This document shows positions 1-11,776 of a DNA stretch of 64,000 nt, piece by piece. The stretch covers positions 434,001-498,000 of the forward strand of contig JAHLEZ010000029.1 in the NCBI GenBank assembly GCA_020726505.1, in the 5' to 3' direction. The notes below the pieces were generated by a model. It saw only the letters and a list, made by a program, of their open reading frames with translations. It had not been told where the DNA came from and did not search any database. Both the position numbers and the translations under genes were made by a program. This DNA comes from Leptodontidium sp. MPI-SDFR-AT-0119 (taxonomy: Eukaryota; Ascomycota; Leotiomycetes; Helotiales; Leptodontidiaceae). Within the stretch, counting starts at the first letter, position 1; the number at the start of each line of letters is the position of its first letter.

Positions 1-2174
1 ACTACAAACACAAAGTGCAGGAAAGCGAGCTTGGCCGAGAAGGCAAATATGACAAGAAAAGCACTTACTAAAAAATCTACTCGCCGTCGGCTGACAGTCG
101 GTATTGTCTGTTCACTCACAGTCCGGTATATACTCGCCTTAACGCCCCTTACTAAGGCGAGGCTCTTACTGTCCTTATCCCTAACCGAGGGCAAAACAAA
201 GTATATAAAAGTAATTAAATATTTAAGTATAATTATATTTGTTAGTCGTAATAAAAGACAGCGCTTATTCTTATATCTCTAGTATAGCCCTAATAGTAAA
301 GAACGCCCTAATAACACCAAGAACCATCGCTACGGTAACTCCACTTCCCTCGAGCGTAGTCGTGAAGTACATCGCAAATCTAACTACTAACTCTAAGACT
401 CTAGCTTATTCTCTCTTAGTCTTCTAGTCGATATTTACCTCGAATAGTGAGTGGATTCTCGGGTCATTTCCTAGCTCGTCCTCCTTTGGGGGTATAAGAA
501 GGAGTGGGACGGAAAGGTCAAGTGTTATAGCGCGATAGTCGGATGTAGGCTATAAAGGGAGAGTCGAGTATTTATATATAACGATTTTTGCTTCGAGATA
601 AGCTCGCTTAACCTAAGATAAGATGTCTAAGTATAAAATCCGGTTACACTAACTTAGCTAGCAGTGCTTAGCCTAATGTTACTTCGAGAGGTCTTCGTTT
701 AAGGTAAGATATAATTCCTTAAAGTCGTATTTATAAGTCAGTAGGAATATAATTAGAGCCTTAATCAAGCCATGGCAAGTTCGACCTGCTAATTGTTCTT
801 AGTTAAGCTAATCATTCTCGAACAATTTAGAAAAGTGTTATAGTAATAACTTGTCGTAATAGGGTTAAGGGAATGTATCTTCGTAATTTATAAGTGATAG
901 CGACATATTAGAGGTCCTACAGTTTAAATCACTTATAAAGAATAAGTAAGAGGTAAGTTTAAATATTAATATATCTATCTCGAGGAGATATTAAAAGAAG
1001 CGGACTCTCTTTATTAAATATAGAAGTTTCGATGTTCTTACGATCCGCAGACTTCGACGAAAAAATTAATCCGCGTATAATATTCTTTTAGTCCTTATTT
1101 CGACGTTCGAGACCTTATTTTATTAGTGTAAGATGTGCGGCGATAAAGGCCAGTTTTGTTAATGTTTTATTACCGTAGTATATAAAACGTACTCTAATCG
1201 CCCTCTTATTCCTTATCTCCGTTATCTCAACTCTTATACTACTAGTCTTAATATTTAATATAGTAGTAAGATCCTTTATAAACACTATTATGCCCGTTAT
1301 TCCTAGATTCTTAGCTATTACAAGGTGGTAAATTAACTTATTGTCGCCGCCTGTTGAGCTAGATCCCTTTTACGAGGCCTTCTCGACCGCTTAATAAAAT
1401 CGACTAAAATATAAGACGAGAAAGGATCCGCCTATTAAGTATTATAGTATTAGTGCGATTTCTTAAAGGGAGAAAATAAAGAGGTCAGGTAATTTAGGTG
1501 TGCTTAGCCTAGAGAAGAGCTAGGATATAACGGCGTTAATATTAATAAGTGCTTTGCCGTAGTTAAAGGTTAAAATATATAGGCTAATAGTAGCCTTTGT
1601 AATGTTTAGTATTATGTTTAGATTATATTATAGCCGTTCTTCGCGAGTTAAAGGTTATTATTGACTTATAAGGTCTAGAGCTTAACTAATCTACTAACGT
1701 TATTAAGGGTCATTTCCGGACCGAGTTTAGCACTAAGCTAATAAATAACCTTAAATCTTTACCCCCTTTCTTTTCTCGCTTCGATTATACTTTTGTGTTT
1801 ATAAATAATGTTAAAAGCGAGAAGTTCTTACAGGAAATTTTTCTTCGTAGCGAAGGGCTACTTTCCTCGTTTTGAAAATATAAAAGGTCATCTGTATCTT
1901 GAGTATTAGGCCTTACACTGAAGGGCGTAGGAGACTTGGAAGTCCAGCTAAAAAGCACAGACATAAATTACGATATTAGGAAGGTCGATAATGTTAGTTT
2001 CCCTTTTCGTCATCGTGCTCACATCACCACTCTAGGCGGATCAACTCCGCCCAATCCTCTCACATTATCCGGTGAAGAGTCATTCATAGGTCCAATTTGT
2101 TTGTCAGCACTATTTCGTACTCACGTTTAGACCAAAACGCGCCGCAAATTCACAATACCACATACGTTGGGTTA
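1..2174. other. RIP-degraded AT-rich DNA, no gene
   Basis: All six frames are closed by frequent stops. The DNA is TpA-rich and poor in CpA and TpG, while CpG persists, which fits repeat-induced point mutation of old transposon sequence. Short open stretches near the left edge and at 1936-2130 have no recognisable domain. I could not assign the parent element. Confidence 0.6.
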
Positions 2175-2179
2175 TAACT

Positions 2180-2331
2180 TGTAACGACACAAGAGCCTTG
2201 GACGTAGAAGGTTGACTTAATACTTAGAATACAAAACTACAGAGCTACTCTACAGGAGGGAGCCATATATATAGGGAGTCAGACCTGTTCCGGACCCCTA
2301 ACTTAACTGAACCCTAGCCGAAGTATACCTG
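2180..2331. repeat. Left LTR of the small LTR element
   Basis: Direct copy of 3779-3938, sharing the whole stretch from the ACGACACAAGAGCC start to AGC(A/G)TACCTG-like sequence near the end, with scattered C/T and G/A differences. It contains ATATATATAGGGAGTC, a TATA-like run. Confidence 0.75.
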
Positions 2332-3778
2332 GAAGCTCGTCCTCGTGCTTCTCACTCTTCCTCTGATTCGATACTATTTTTATACTTATATTTAAGAAGC
2401 GTCTCAAGTATAGTATCGACTCCTATAATATTAACCTCTCTCTTTAAGTTTAATAATTGTCTGCTTATATCGTTCGTAAGTTGACGTTGTATATGAGCTA
2501 GTAACTGAGAAGAGCGTGTAATATCTTTAGAAATCATACAATTAACTTGAGTTAACTAAAATCGGACTCAGGGCTGAATCGTTTATATTTAGACCGATTC
2601 TTTAGGAGATTTTGATTCGAAACGCGGGGGAGGTATCAGATAGACAGAGACGTAGTGATCAATCGATCTGCATCAGAAGTAGCAGGAACGATTAATACTT
2701 ATAGGGGAAGAGGAGCGAGACTTGGCCACGTCAATAGAATTAATTATAAAAAGGTCTATTTTGTCGGCCTTTTAAGGGTCGTATAAAGAGTGGTGCTAAG
2801 TCGGACTTGTTCTAGAGGAGTTGCCGGGAGTATATGTAGCCGTAAGGAAAGTTAGTTACGATATGTACCTCTTATAAAGAGAGACGAATTCAAGATACTT
2901 TAAAGGAGTCGTACCTAATACGTCGTGCTCTTAAAGCTTACGTTTAAAGTACTCGGAAAGGCATAGTCGTAAAGTGTCGATTTTCCTCTTATCGTCTTAA
3001 TTCTAGCCTCCTACTTCGCTAAGTGTTACTTCAAAAGAAATTAAGAACTCGTAGAAACTGCCGGTTTGGGCTAACTTATAGAGCTTTGCCTTAACTCGCT
3101 AAACCTTGTTTTCGACTCCGTTATACTTATTAAGTTGATTTAAGATTAAATAATAATTATACGTATTCGTAAGGTTAGCGTGTTTAAGGAGCTCTAGACA
3201 AAGGGTAACTGGCCCGGAATTAAGCCGTAAGTAGACAAAGGCAAATTAAGCTTGTGAATCGCTAATTGCTTCGCTGTTGACGCTAAGTACGAGCTAAAGC
3301 TACGCTAGCTAAGTATTGTAGTGTAATTAAGTGCCCTCAAACTTTAGAGGATCCGGGAGCCGACGCTTAGGCCTCTTAAGAACTACTTCGGATCGCGCTT
3401 AGACTTACTCCTGAAGTAGGGTTAACGAGCTCTATAAAGAAGTGATTGTTAAAGAGAGAGCATCGATTTGAGAGTCCTTATAAGCGAGCTCGTCGGTGAA
3501 TTACTGGCGGAGAGCTTATAATTATTATTAAAAGTCTATAGTAAAAGAAAGGAATCGAATCAAGGAGGAAGGTTTAATTCGGAAGTGTTATGTAGTACTA
3601 GAGGTAATAGGCCAGATACGGAGGAGTCGTATGTAAGTGGGAATGCGTGTAGAGAGTAAAGGTAGGTGGTATCGACAATAAAATCAACGACTCTAATCCA
3701 ATCGAGCAGCAAAAGGACAGCAGCGACAGTAGTAATAGCAGTAGATACTCTAGACGCACGTAGAGGAGTTTTGTATAA

Positions 3779-3938
3779 TATAACGACACAAGAGCCTTAG
3801 ACGTAGACGATTGACTTAATACTTAGAATACAAAACTATAGAGCTACTTTATAGGAGGGAGCTATATATATAAGGAGTCGGACCTGTTCCGGACCCCTGA
3901 CTTAACTGAACCTTAGCCGAAGCATACCTGTCGTAACA
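3779..3938. repeat. Right LTR of the small LTR element
   Basis: Matches 2180-2331. Its first bases are TATAACGACA where the left copy has TGTAACGACA, a G-to-A change as RIP would leave. It ends TGTCGTAACA and is followed by the TAACT duplication. Confidence 0.75.
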
Positions 3939-3943
3939 TAACT

Positions 3944-5395
3944 CTCTTATAACTTCACACTCATCCCTTTAATTATTTACTATATCACTTTACTATAGCC
4001 GCAACTTCTCTCGAAGGCTCTTGTGATAGCCTCGTCCTATTTATTTACCCCGTAATAGACAAACCCCTTCAAATATACTACCGTATATTCGGTGATCTTA
4101 AATTTACTATTACACCTCTCGTCGTACTTTACGGCGGCCTAAGCTTCCCTTATAACTACCTCCTTAATATCTCTATTTTCACTTACACGAAATCTATCCC
4201 CGTGATCTTTTACGACTAAATCGGCTCCAGACTATTTACTTACCTCCCTAAAACCGCATTTACACCCGAAATATAAAGCGAGAAAATATTCTTCGAGTAG
4301 TTCCGCTAACTGCTCTCTTATCTTGGCATCGAGAAAAAGTACAACATCCTCGGCCACTTATAGGGCGGTATATTAAGCTTAGCCTTCGCGGCTATATAGT
4401 TATCTAGACTGCGGAGATTAATCCTCCCAAACTCGGCGGCTAGTAAAGCGCTTTCGATTGCGAATCGTTTAAAGTGTAAGAAGAAACTACTGTAAGATAT
4501 ATAAGACGTTCTTAGTAATACTAAGAAAACGGGTAATTGGCGCTCGAAGGAACTCGGTATTGTAATAAATAAGTTCGCTACTAGATTTGTCTGTACCGTC
4601 TAATCAATGCCAGAAAAGGTAAAGGAAAGTGAGCGCTTGTATAGAGAAGATACTACCGTCGCGACTGCTATGAGAGTTGTGTCCTTTTCTCTTCGAGAAA
4701 CATACGGTGCATCTATTGGATCTGGCTTAACGGAGCTTATATAAGGTCCGTTAAGCCAGATCTAATGGCAACATGTGTGATTTGATAGAGTGTACTGTAC
4801 AATTTTGAAATGTAGTAAGAAATGTAGGTTGTCGGTTTAGATGACTTTCCTTGCTTCGAGCGACGATTTGGGGAAGGCAAGAATCAGACTATGTCCCTTG
4901 TGCTGTTTGTAAGCCTCAATCGAGGCAAAAAAAAAGAAACGAAAATCGGAAACTGAAGGAGACCCCAGAGGCGCATAATGATGCGCCAGTCCCCATGTCC
5001 GGCGCTGCGGAGATGGCGGGGTAAACCCAGGATCCGAGACTGTATATAAAATTGTTTGGACGTAGCGAACTATATTAAACACGTCACGCTCAACAGCTGC
5101 GAAACCCGATTCATATAACTGGAAAAGATCGACTAAATCCTAATGATTTGACATCTCGAAAAGATAAGTTCTGATTGTAGTAACTTTATTTTAGCTTCAT
5201 TTTGGAATATGAATCGTTACACACACTCTTGTTGCCCGTTTGCTCCTGCAAACTTATCCGAGTAAGTCAATAGCTCTTTTAAATCTTGTTTAGTTATATA
5301 TTGCTTTCATAATATTAGTGGTACGTATATTTATTTTTTCTGTAATAGTTCATTTGCAAACGTTTGTTAGACGGAAGGATTCGAAGGATGTTGTG
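3944..5395. other. Repeat debris, no supported gene
   Basis: 3944-4700 is RIP-type AT-rich sequence with stops in every frame. 4800-5100 has more balanced composition, but its only open frame (minus, 81 codons) shows no domain. Nothing is called apart from the palindrome at 4715-4766. Confidence 0.5.
4715..4766. repeat. 52-bp near-perfect palindrome
   Basis: The left arm ATTGGATCTGGCTTAACGGA pairs with the right arm TCCGTTAAGCCAGATCTAAT with one mismatch. The centre GCTTATATAAGG is also self-complementary apart from one pair, so the palindrome has almost no loop. It could be two terminal inverted repeats left side by side after loss of an element, or a foldback remnant. Confidence 0.75.
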
Positions 5396-5399
5396 TTAC

Positions 5400-5860
5400 A
5401 TACACTAGTGGGTGTCAGAATTCGTTGGCTACCCCTCTGAAATCAAGCGACCCTCACTAAAACTCACCCTCTTTACACTTAAATTCTAATATAATCTATT
5501 AATAGAAACTTAAAAATTCCTTATTATATTTAATATTCTAAGCACTTAAGTTAAACAAGTATTTATTTCATATATAACTCTCAAGTATAAAAAGTTATTA
5601 AATAAATCACGTGATACTGTTAAAAGAAGAATCATTTCCTCACTTAAAAGTGACTTATTATTCTATCCTTCTATTCTGCGGCTATAAAACTTAATCCTTC
5701 TTACATCCTAATGCGAATACTAATACAAATTACTACTGGTCATATAAAAGAATTCTATCAACTAATAAGCCTTTAAAAACATTCTTGAAGTAGGTGTTTT
5801 TTGGTGAGAATCGCTTAATTTTGCGGGGTGGTCAACGAATTCTGACACCCACTGGTGCAT
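5400..5860. mobile_element. MITE-like inverted-repeat element
   Basis: The left end contains AGTGGGTGTCAGAATTCGTT and the right end carries its exact reverse complement. Similarity continues inward for about 60 bp, through an AAGCGA...CTCAC block. Outermost differences (TACACTAG against the reverse complement of CTGGTGCA) are C/T and G/A, as expected from RIP. The interior of about 330 bp is AT-rich and non-coding. The size and termini fit a non-autonomous DNA transposon. The target duplication is not clear, so the superfamily is open. Confidence 0.65.
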
Positions 5861-6166
5861 ACTGCAAGGTGATGTCACTTGGCGCACTGGACACGATCCT
5901 GATTATCGTGAGCTTTCAACCCTCCTCTGTTTTCTATCTTCAGATAATGAGATATTCATCGAGATAAACATACTCAACGAGCTCAAAACATATTTTGCAA
6001 GGAGGTCGGTGTTTACGGCTACACAAACACGACAAGTCAGATCGACATCAAACTGATGTGAGGCAGCTCGAGCCCGAAATATCTGTAGCTGCGCTGTTTC
6101 TAATTTCTGCTTCTCCAAAACCAACACTGGCATGGGCAAGGATCATTTACAGATTGATACTGCATC

Positions 6167-9100
6167 ATGGATCCACTCACCATTATAACTAGCATCCCGA
6201 CTCTGATCGATATCTGCAAACGCTGCATCAGCGGCTTCAAAGCCATGAAAGATGCCTCGAAAGACTGCCCAGTCCTCCTCTACGAGATCACAAACCTAGA
6301 AACGCTTCTTCAGCGCCTAGACTATGAAAGACGAGCACAAATGAAAGAACAAGAAAAAGGTAAAGACAAAGACGGGAATAAAACTTCATCCTTCCCTCTC
6401 GAGGAAATGGAGAATCACATCACACGGATGCGAAAACGGATGGAGGATATCTCCAGCAAACTTGTAGTTTCGGATAAGAGGTTTGGGAGTTTGAGGAGGG
6501 CTGTCAAGTGGCCGTTTACGGAGAAGGAGGTTAAGGAGCTATTGGCGGATTTGGAAAGAGATAAGTTGTTGTTGAATTTGTTGGTGCAGGGCGATCATTT
6601 GTAAGTACAGATAGCCATATATTACCATGCTGCTACTCAATTGTGTGAACAGATCTTTATCGCAGGCGTTGAGCCATGATATTAAGGATATTCAAGGACT
6701 TGTGGCGGATATTGGCGAGGGTGTTAGGAATATACAGGTCGATGTGGAAGATCTCCACGAACGTGCTGCAGGTAGCGTTCTAGGTATACCGTAAATGGCA
6801 GTTCTGGCTGACTGGCTTTCAGACGAAGAATACCGCAAGATCTTGGAGTGGATATCTCCCATCCCATTCTGGAGTAAGCAGCGAGACCTTCAGCGGAAAT
6901 ACCGTCCTGGAGCCGGTACATGGTTTCTAGAGTCTCCCGAATTCCAGCAGTGGGTTGATGGACATCTGAAGATTCTAAACTGTACTGGCATACCGGGTGC
7001 AGGGAAGACGATCATATCGTCGGTCGTGGTTCAGCATCTTGCGGAGCACTTCCATACTGTTCCAGCTGCTTATGTGTTCTGCGACTATCTCTCACAGGCT
7101 GACCGTGCAATCGAGAATATATTGCCAAGTATCCTCCGGCAGATCATCCAGATGCGGGGAGTGTGTTCAATCGAACTTTGGGAGCTGTATAAGACGAGAA
7201 TGTTGACGGGCGAGACACTTAGCTTGCAAGAGACTGTCTGGTTTCTAGAGACGTGTGTTGATCAACAAGAACGTGTCTTCGTTCTTTTCGATGCACTGGA
7301 TGAGCTTGATGATGAAAAAGATGTACTAGAATGGGTGGTCAAAATGTCGAAATCGGGGTGCGTAAGTTTCATGACGACCTCGCGGCAGAGTTCAGTGCTG
7401 CTCAAAGACGCTGATTCAGTGGCTCATGTCAATATTCGAGCGGATGATACAGATGTCAGGCAGTATGTCAAAGACTTGATTCCGGGAGCTGCTAAGAACA
7501 GCCCGGAACTTCAACAGACAATAATCGATGGAATTTGCGAGGCCGTTCAGGGAATGTAAGTTTCACAACTCGTCATCTTATTGAAGAGTTCATGTTAATG
7601 GAAAAGTAGGTTTATCATCGCGGCTCTCCATATGGAGACTTTGGCAGAACTAGGAACCGAAGGCGATATCAGGAGAGCTTTATTGGACTTTTCTGCACAT
7701 GGCCAATCACTTGACAGGCTCTACCAGAAGGTCATGAATCGGATCGCAGAGCAACCGAACGTCAAGAAAGACGTGGCACATCGGCTCCTTGCATGGTTGA
7801 CCAAGATCCGTAGACCATTGAGCCCTGTGGAACTTCGCCATGCCTTTGCTGTTCGGGAAGGGGACCGGAGGTTTCAGACCGACATGCTTTATGGAATGGA
7901 CTACCTACTCGCTACCTGTAAAGGTCTCGTCGAAATCGACAGAGAGAGCAATGTGGTGCGTCTAGTCCACAAAACCGCGCGGGAATTCCTGGCCACGCAT
8001 GAGACCACAACGAATATCGAGGAGGACATTGCGGAAACATGTCTCACGTATCTATCGTTTGACGAACTGCTGGAACCAGTAGCTGATCACGATGCTCTTC
8101 AAGCTCTAATCGATCACTACCCGTTTCTTGACTACGCAGCAATATCTTGGGGCTACCATGCCAATGACATGCAGAAACCCGCACAGAAGATGAAGGATAA
8201 AGTTCTAGGATTCTTACGACTGCCAAACCGAATATCTGATGTCCTTCTTGAGTATTGGGCCAACAATGAAGCCACGCAACGCTCGCTGCAGATATGGAAA
8301 GGAGAGCGTTGGCCATCTAGCCTGCATCGTCAGACGAACCGGAATATCAAATGCCATCTACGAGATATCCATATTGCGATCCTGTTCGGCTTCACTACAG
8401 TACTGAAGTCTGTTCTCCTCGAACACCCAAAGCGATACTGGAGGATGAAAGTCAACAATCCGCTCTGTTGGGCTGCTAGACTTGATCGATATGAAGAGAT
8501 GAAGATCATGATCGAGAACGGCGCAGATGTGAATGTCGTTGGGGGCCTTGGGTGGACTCCTCTACATTGGGCGTGCGTTAGTGCTTCCCTCGAGATGGTG
8601 CGGCTTCTCCTTGACAATGGTGCGGATGTCAACCAATATACTTCGGAGCCAAGAGGTAACGAGACACCAATGCACAAAGCATGTTTCCACGATCGCGCAG
8701 ACGTGGTAGAGGAATTGCTCAAGCGAGGTGCTGATATAACCGCTGGACTTCCGGGCCAACCTAACATCACACCGCTGAGCTATGTCTTGGATAAAGGGCG
8801 TCTGAAATGTCTCGAGCTGTTACTTTTTAAGTATCGGTTTTTTACATCTGAGAACACAGCTGGCTTGATGATACCGATTGATGACCCGGACTTGCTTCGA
8901 CGACTCCTCGATACGCATGTAAATCCAAGCCAGGACTTTGGTCTCGGCCGTAGTATGCTCGATGTAGCTATCCAGCAAAGGGACAGCGAACTAATCGGTA
9001 AGTGTCTGGAGCACGGAGCTCTACCGAAAGTATACTGGACAATCGAAATGCCCGAGATCGCACAACATAGCCAGGAGTCATGGTTCGTGACACTACATGC

Positions 9101-9578
9101 CTTGATAGCCGGCCACGCACCACCCATGGCATCAGCCTCACGGTCTGAAGTCCTAATGATTAACCGTGATATGCCTGATAAAGAACTTTACCTTGAGATT
9201 CTGACACCGGCTGATAGTCCCCAGGTGACGAAAATCATCTTCACGATTACGTCGCATGATCAAGGCTGGTCGTCGTTCCCTCATGATCATGGTGCGTACA
9301 TGGGATCACAGAGCTTTTTCGCTGCGGATGTGTGGGGGATTGGGAAGGATGGAAAAGAAGAGGTTGCCTCGAAAAGGAAGAGGATTGTGTATAATGTACA
9401 TGCATCGAGGGAGTGGAAGAAGCATGTTGTGGTGTGGGAGAGGGATGGCGCTAAGAAGGATTTGAAGAGGTGGATGGAGGCGTTGAGGGCTGGATGTGCG
9501 ATTAGAATTTATGCTCGGGCGACGGACTGGGGATGGGAGAATCATGTTGCGGAGATTAGGGTTGATGTTTTTGCTTGA
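6167..9578 (+). CDS. NACHT-ankyrin STAND receptor, one in-frame stop
   Basis: Three exons fit: 6167-6600, 6653-7555 and 7610-9578, with GTAAGT...AG introns of 52 and 54 bp and agreeing phases (1101 codons plus stop). Order of parts: an N-terminal helical domain of the kind found on fungal STAND proteins (residues 1 to about 190); a NACHT ATPase with P-loop GIPGAGKT near 257-264 and Walker B VFVLFDALDELDD near 353-365; a winged-helix-like part ending in HKTAREFL; ankyrin repeats around 728-853 (GWTPLHWAC, GADVN); and a C-terminal beta-rich-looking domain (about 963-1101, SHDQGWSS, NVHASREWKKHVVVW) that I cannot name. Such proteins are intracellular sensors in fungal non-self recognition. Codon 192 (6792-6794) is TAA in frame, directly before an ATG in the same frame. 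The gene may be a pseudogene, may start at 6795, or may use a weak intron 6721-6801 that would remove the stop in frame. Confidence 0.85.
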
Positions 9579-10683
9579 GTTGGAGAGGAGGAATAGGCGA
9601 GACGGCTGAAGTTGTTTGGGAGCGAAGGGGCTCGGTTAACCATAGGCCTCGCGTTATCTGCCCTGTGCCTCCATATTTGGACTACAACTATCTCACTTTG
9701 TCGTTGACACAGATCAGGCCAGAAGCTTCTTAGAACAGTGCTGCTTGGTCGTAAAGGGTAAAAAGTTAGTTGAACTCTTCTCTTGCAATTTAAGACTCTT
9801 GTTTGGCTGGGGGGATCTGAGGAAAACCTTCGCTAGGCGGGGCAAGAGTCCTACCACAGAACGTGATCAAGAACACATTCATGCCTGCCTGCTAATGATA
9901 GGCCCGAGATTATCACCACTTTCTGGCATCAGGCTCAGCCCTACGTGACAAGACTACGGGGTACAGCAGACTGACTTTCTGTGCTCGTAAATTGGACGAA
10001 TGAAAATGGATATTTTGACGTGCATTGTGCGGCTGCATGTTCGCCCAGGAGAGCTCGGACGTTAGCGTTATTAACTCAGGCTTTTGATCGCTAGGCCCGC
10101 TAGTTTTTCTAGGGGTTTGGCGCTGAAACGGCGAGCTTGCATGCCTAACTAAATGGACCTTCACCTTACTAGTGGCGAGGACTTAGTCTAAGGAACCTCA
10201 ACAACAAACCATTATTTGGATGTCAACTTACGAGGCACGGCGGCGGCGGCTACAACCATAGAGCATCACTTTAACGATTTGATTCAGACCTAGTTCCGAA
10301 TTCCTTTCCCGTGCTGTGTTACGGCTGGCAAGAGGTTGATACGGCGAGTTGACTCTAGCTTTGTATTTGGGCCTTTAGCTACGCTCAGAATCGAGAATAA
10401 AAGACAAGGAGGAAAGGAGAGCTCTCCGTAAGGGAGGGCTCGAGTATATATACATGAAGGACCCTCCTAATGGGGCCTAGCGTAGTCGAGTGCCATTCAC
10501 GTCAACATGTCGCAGGCTCGCCACCTAGTCTTCCCTATTGGGCTTAGCGCCGTCGCATAGCCAACGATGCTACGAGCCCGTGTCGGTTAGAATACGAGGC
10601 GCATCGTAGGTCGTAACATGCTGGTTAGCTCTTGGCGTCATCATGTAAGCACCTAGGATCGCCTCGGTGATATCTATCCACTA
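9579..10683. other. Intergenic, no supported gene
   Basis: Downstream of the NACHT gene the sequence is of mixed composition to about 10.6 kb. Open frames near 9745-9948 and 9913-10164 (minus) are short, overlap on opposite strands and show no domain. Confidence 0.4.
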
Positions 10684-10911
10684 GATTCTAGGTGTAAGAA
10701 ATCGCGGATCGATCAAATGTAGAGATAATATATATCTGAAGAACATGAAAAGTCAAGTGAGGGGAGGAGAAAAAAGTGTATTAGATAATATCTATGAAAG
10801 TTCTTGCTTATTGAGTTGTTTTTAAGTGTTGAGCTCTTTTATATAGAAAGAGCCTATCCGGTCAGGTGACAAAGAGACTACCGAGAGTCTTCCCCACTAT
10901 AATACTTAAAG
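10684..10911 (-). repeat. LTR-like dispersed repeat, partial copy
   Basis: This stretch is the reverse complement of most of 31347-31571, including the shared ATCGCGGATCGATCAAAT and CCGGTCAGGTGACAAAGAG blocks. The other copy behaves as a solo LTR inserted in a Copia gene. This copy carries extra C-to-T type changes (CCACTATA where the other has CCACCACA), so it has been mutated more. Confidence 0.65.
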
Positions 10912-11237
10912 TAAGCCTTAACTTACGACTTATTAATATTAAAGTTTCTTAAATACTTTTAAAAAAAACTTTATATTTATTTTTTTAAATATATTATTTA
11001 ATATTTCCCTTATAATTAGTAAAAGCGAAGCGGGGATACTTAACTTTATTAGTATTAACGAAGGTAATAAAGGAATTAATACGAGGAAAATAATAATTAA
11101 TTAAGAATTAAAGATTAGTCGTAAGAGCTCGTAAGATTTGTATTAGCTCTAAGCTAGTGGTTTAGTAATTTAAGGATTTTTTATATCCTCGTTGATAGCC
11201 TTTTGTATTATTATAAGTTAAGCAAAGGTAAAGTCTA

Positions 11238-11581
11238 TTATAACGATAGTAGTATAAGATTATAACTTGACTACCTCGCTTAAACAAGCCACATACGTCT
11301 AATACAGAGCTCTAACTTCCACAGGTTACAGCCATGGAATCTAAGGCTTCTGATACACGGCTTTCCCAGGCTAAAACAGTAGCTGTACGAAGCTCTGGGC
11401 TTTACGTTTCAAACTACCGGAAGCAACTGTATTTGGTAAAGACTCGTTTGAGCTTGCATTTGCCTAATTAGGCTGTCTAAGCGAATACACACGTGATAAG
11501 CTAAAGTAGTTATATAGACTTAGAAATCCCCTCTACAATAGAATCATCATTCACACCAAGTATCACTTCTTTTCAAGTAGT
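11238..11581 (+). pseudogene. Ty1/Copia pol fragment (before RNase H)
   Basis: This is the reverse complement of 31781-32125. That other copy reads directly into a Copia-type RNase H domain (SFANNADHSSQIGF), so this segment is the part of pol between the reverse transcriptase and RNase H. Here several stops interrupt it and similarity stops at about 11581, before RNase H. Order relative to the neighbouring LTR-like repeat is swapped compared with the 31-32 kb copy. Confidence 0.6.
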
Positions 11582-11776
11582 TGGTGAAATAAGATTAGGA
11601 GTTAAAAGTTAATTATTTAAGATGATAATTTAAAATACGTTAAAAAATGTTTCTTTTTTATTAAAAGTTATATTAAGCTTTTCCTCGTTACTTTCGGAAA
11701 TAAGCGTAAATATCGCAACGTCGTTACTTATCTTAATAAGGCTTTTAATAAAAGGTATAGCTTAGTTAAGGTCGTC

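Larger units (their letters stand above)
2180..3938. mobile_element. Small LTR element, probably non-autonomous
   Basis: Two direct repeats of about 150-160 bp (2180-2331 and 3779-3938) bracket about 1.45 kb. The outer ends are TGTAACGACA on the left and TGTCGTAACA on the right, near-perfect inverted termini of the TG...CA kind. The five bases before the element (2175-2179) and after it (3939-3943) are both TAACT, a target-site duplication. The interior has no reverse transcriptase that I can see and is too short for a complete element, so this is a TRIM/LARD-like or internally deleted copy. A pyrimidine-rich stretch just inside the left repeat would be a polypurine tract on the minus strand, so the element may read on that strand. 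The left LTR lacks the last eight bases seen in the right one. Confidence 0.75.

Noticed and set aside
31..427. Overlapping short plus-strand frames at the left edge
   Set aside because: AT-rich debris, no domain, no start context; open by chance.
6763..6801. Intron of 30-39 bp to remove the TAA in the NACHT gene
   Set aside because: Too short for fungal splicing; only the 81-bp alternative 6721-6801 keeps frame, and its donor is weak.
8044..9545. Several long minus-strand and alternate-phase frames inside the NACHT gene
   Set aside because: They overlap a clearly coding region in another phase and show no domains.
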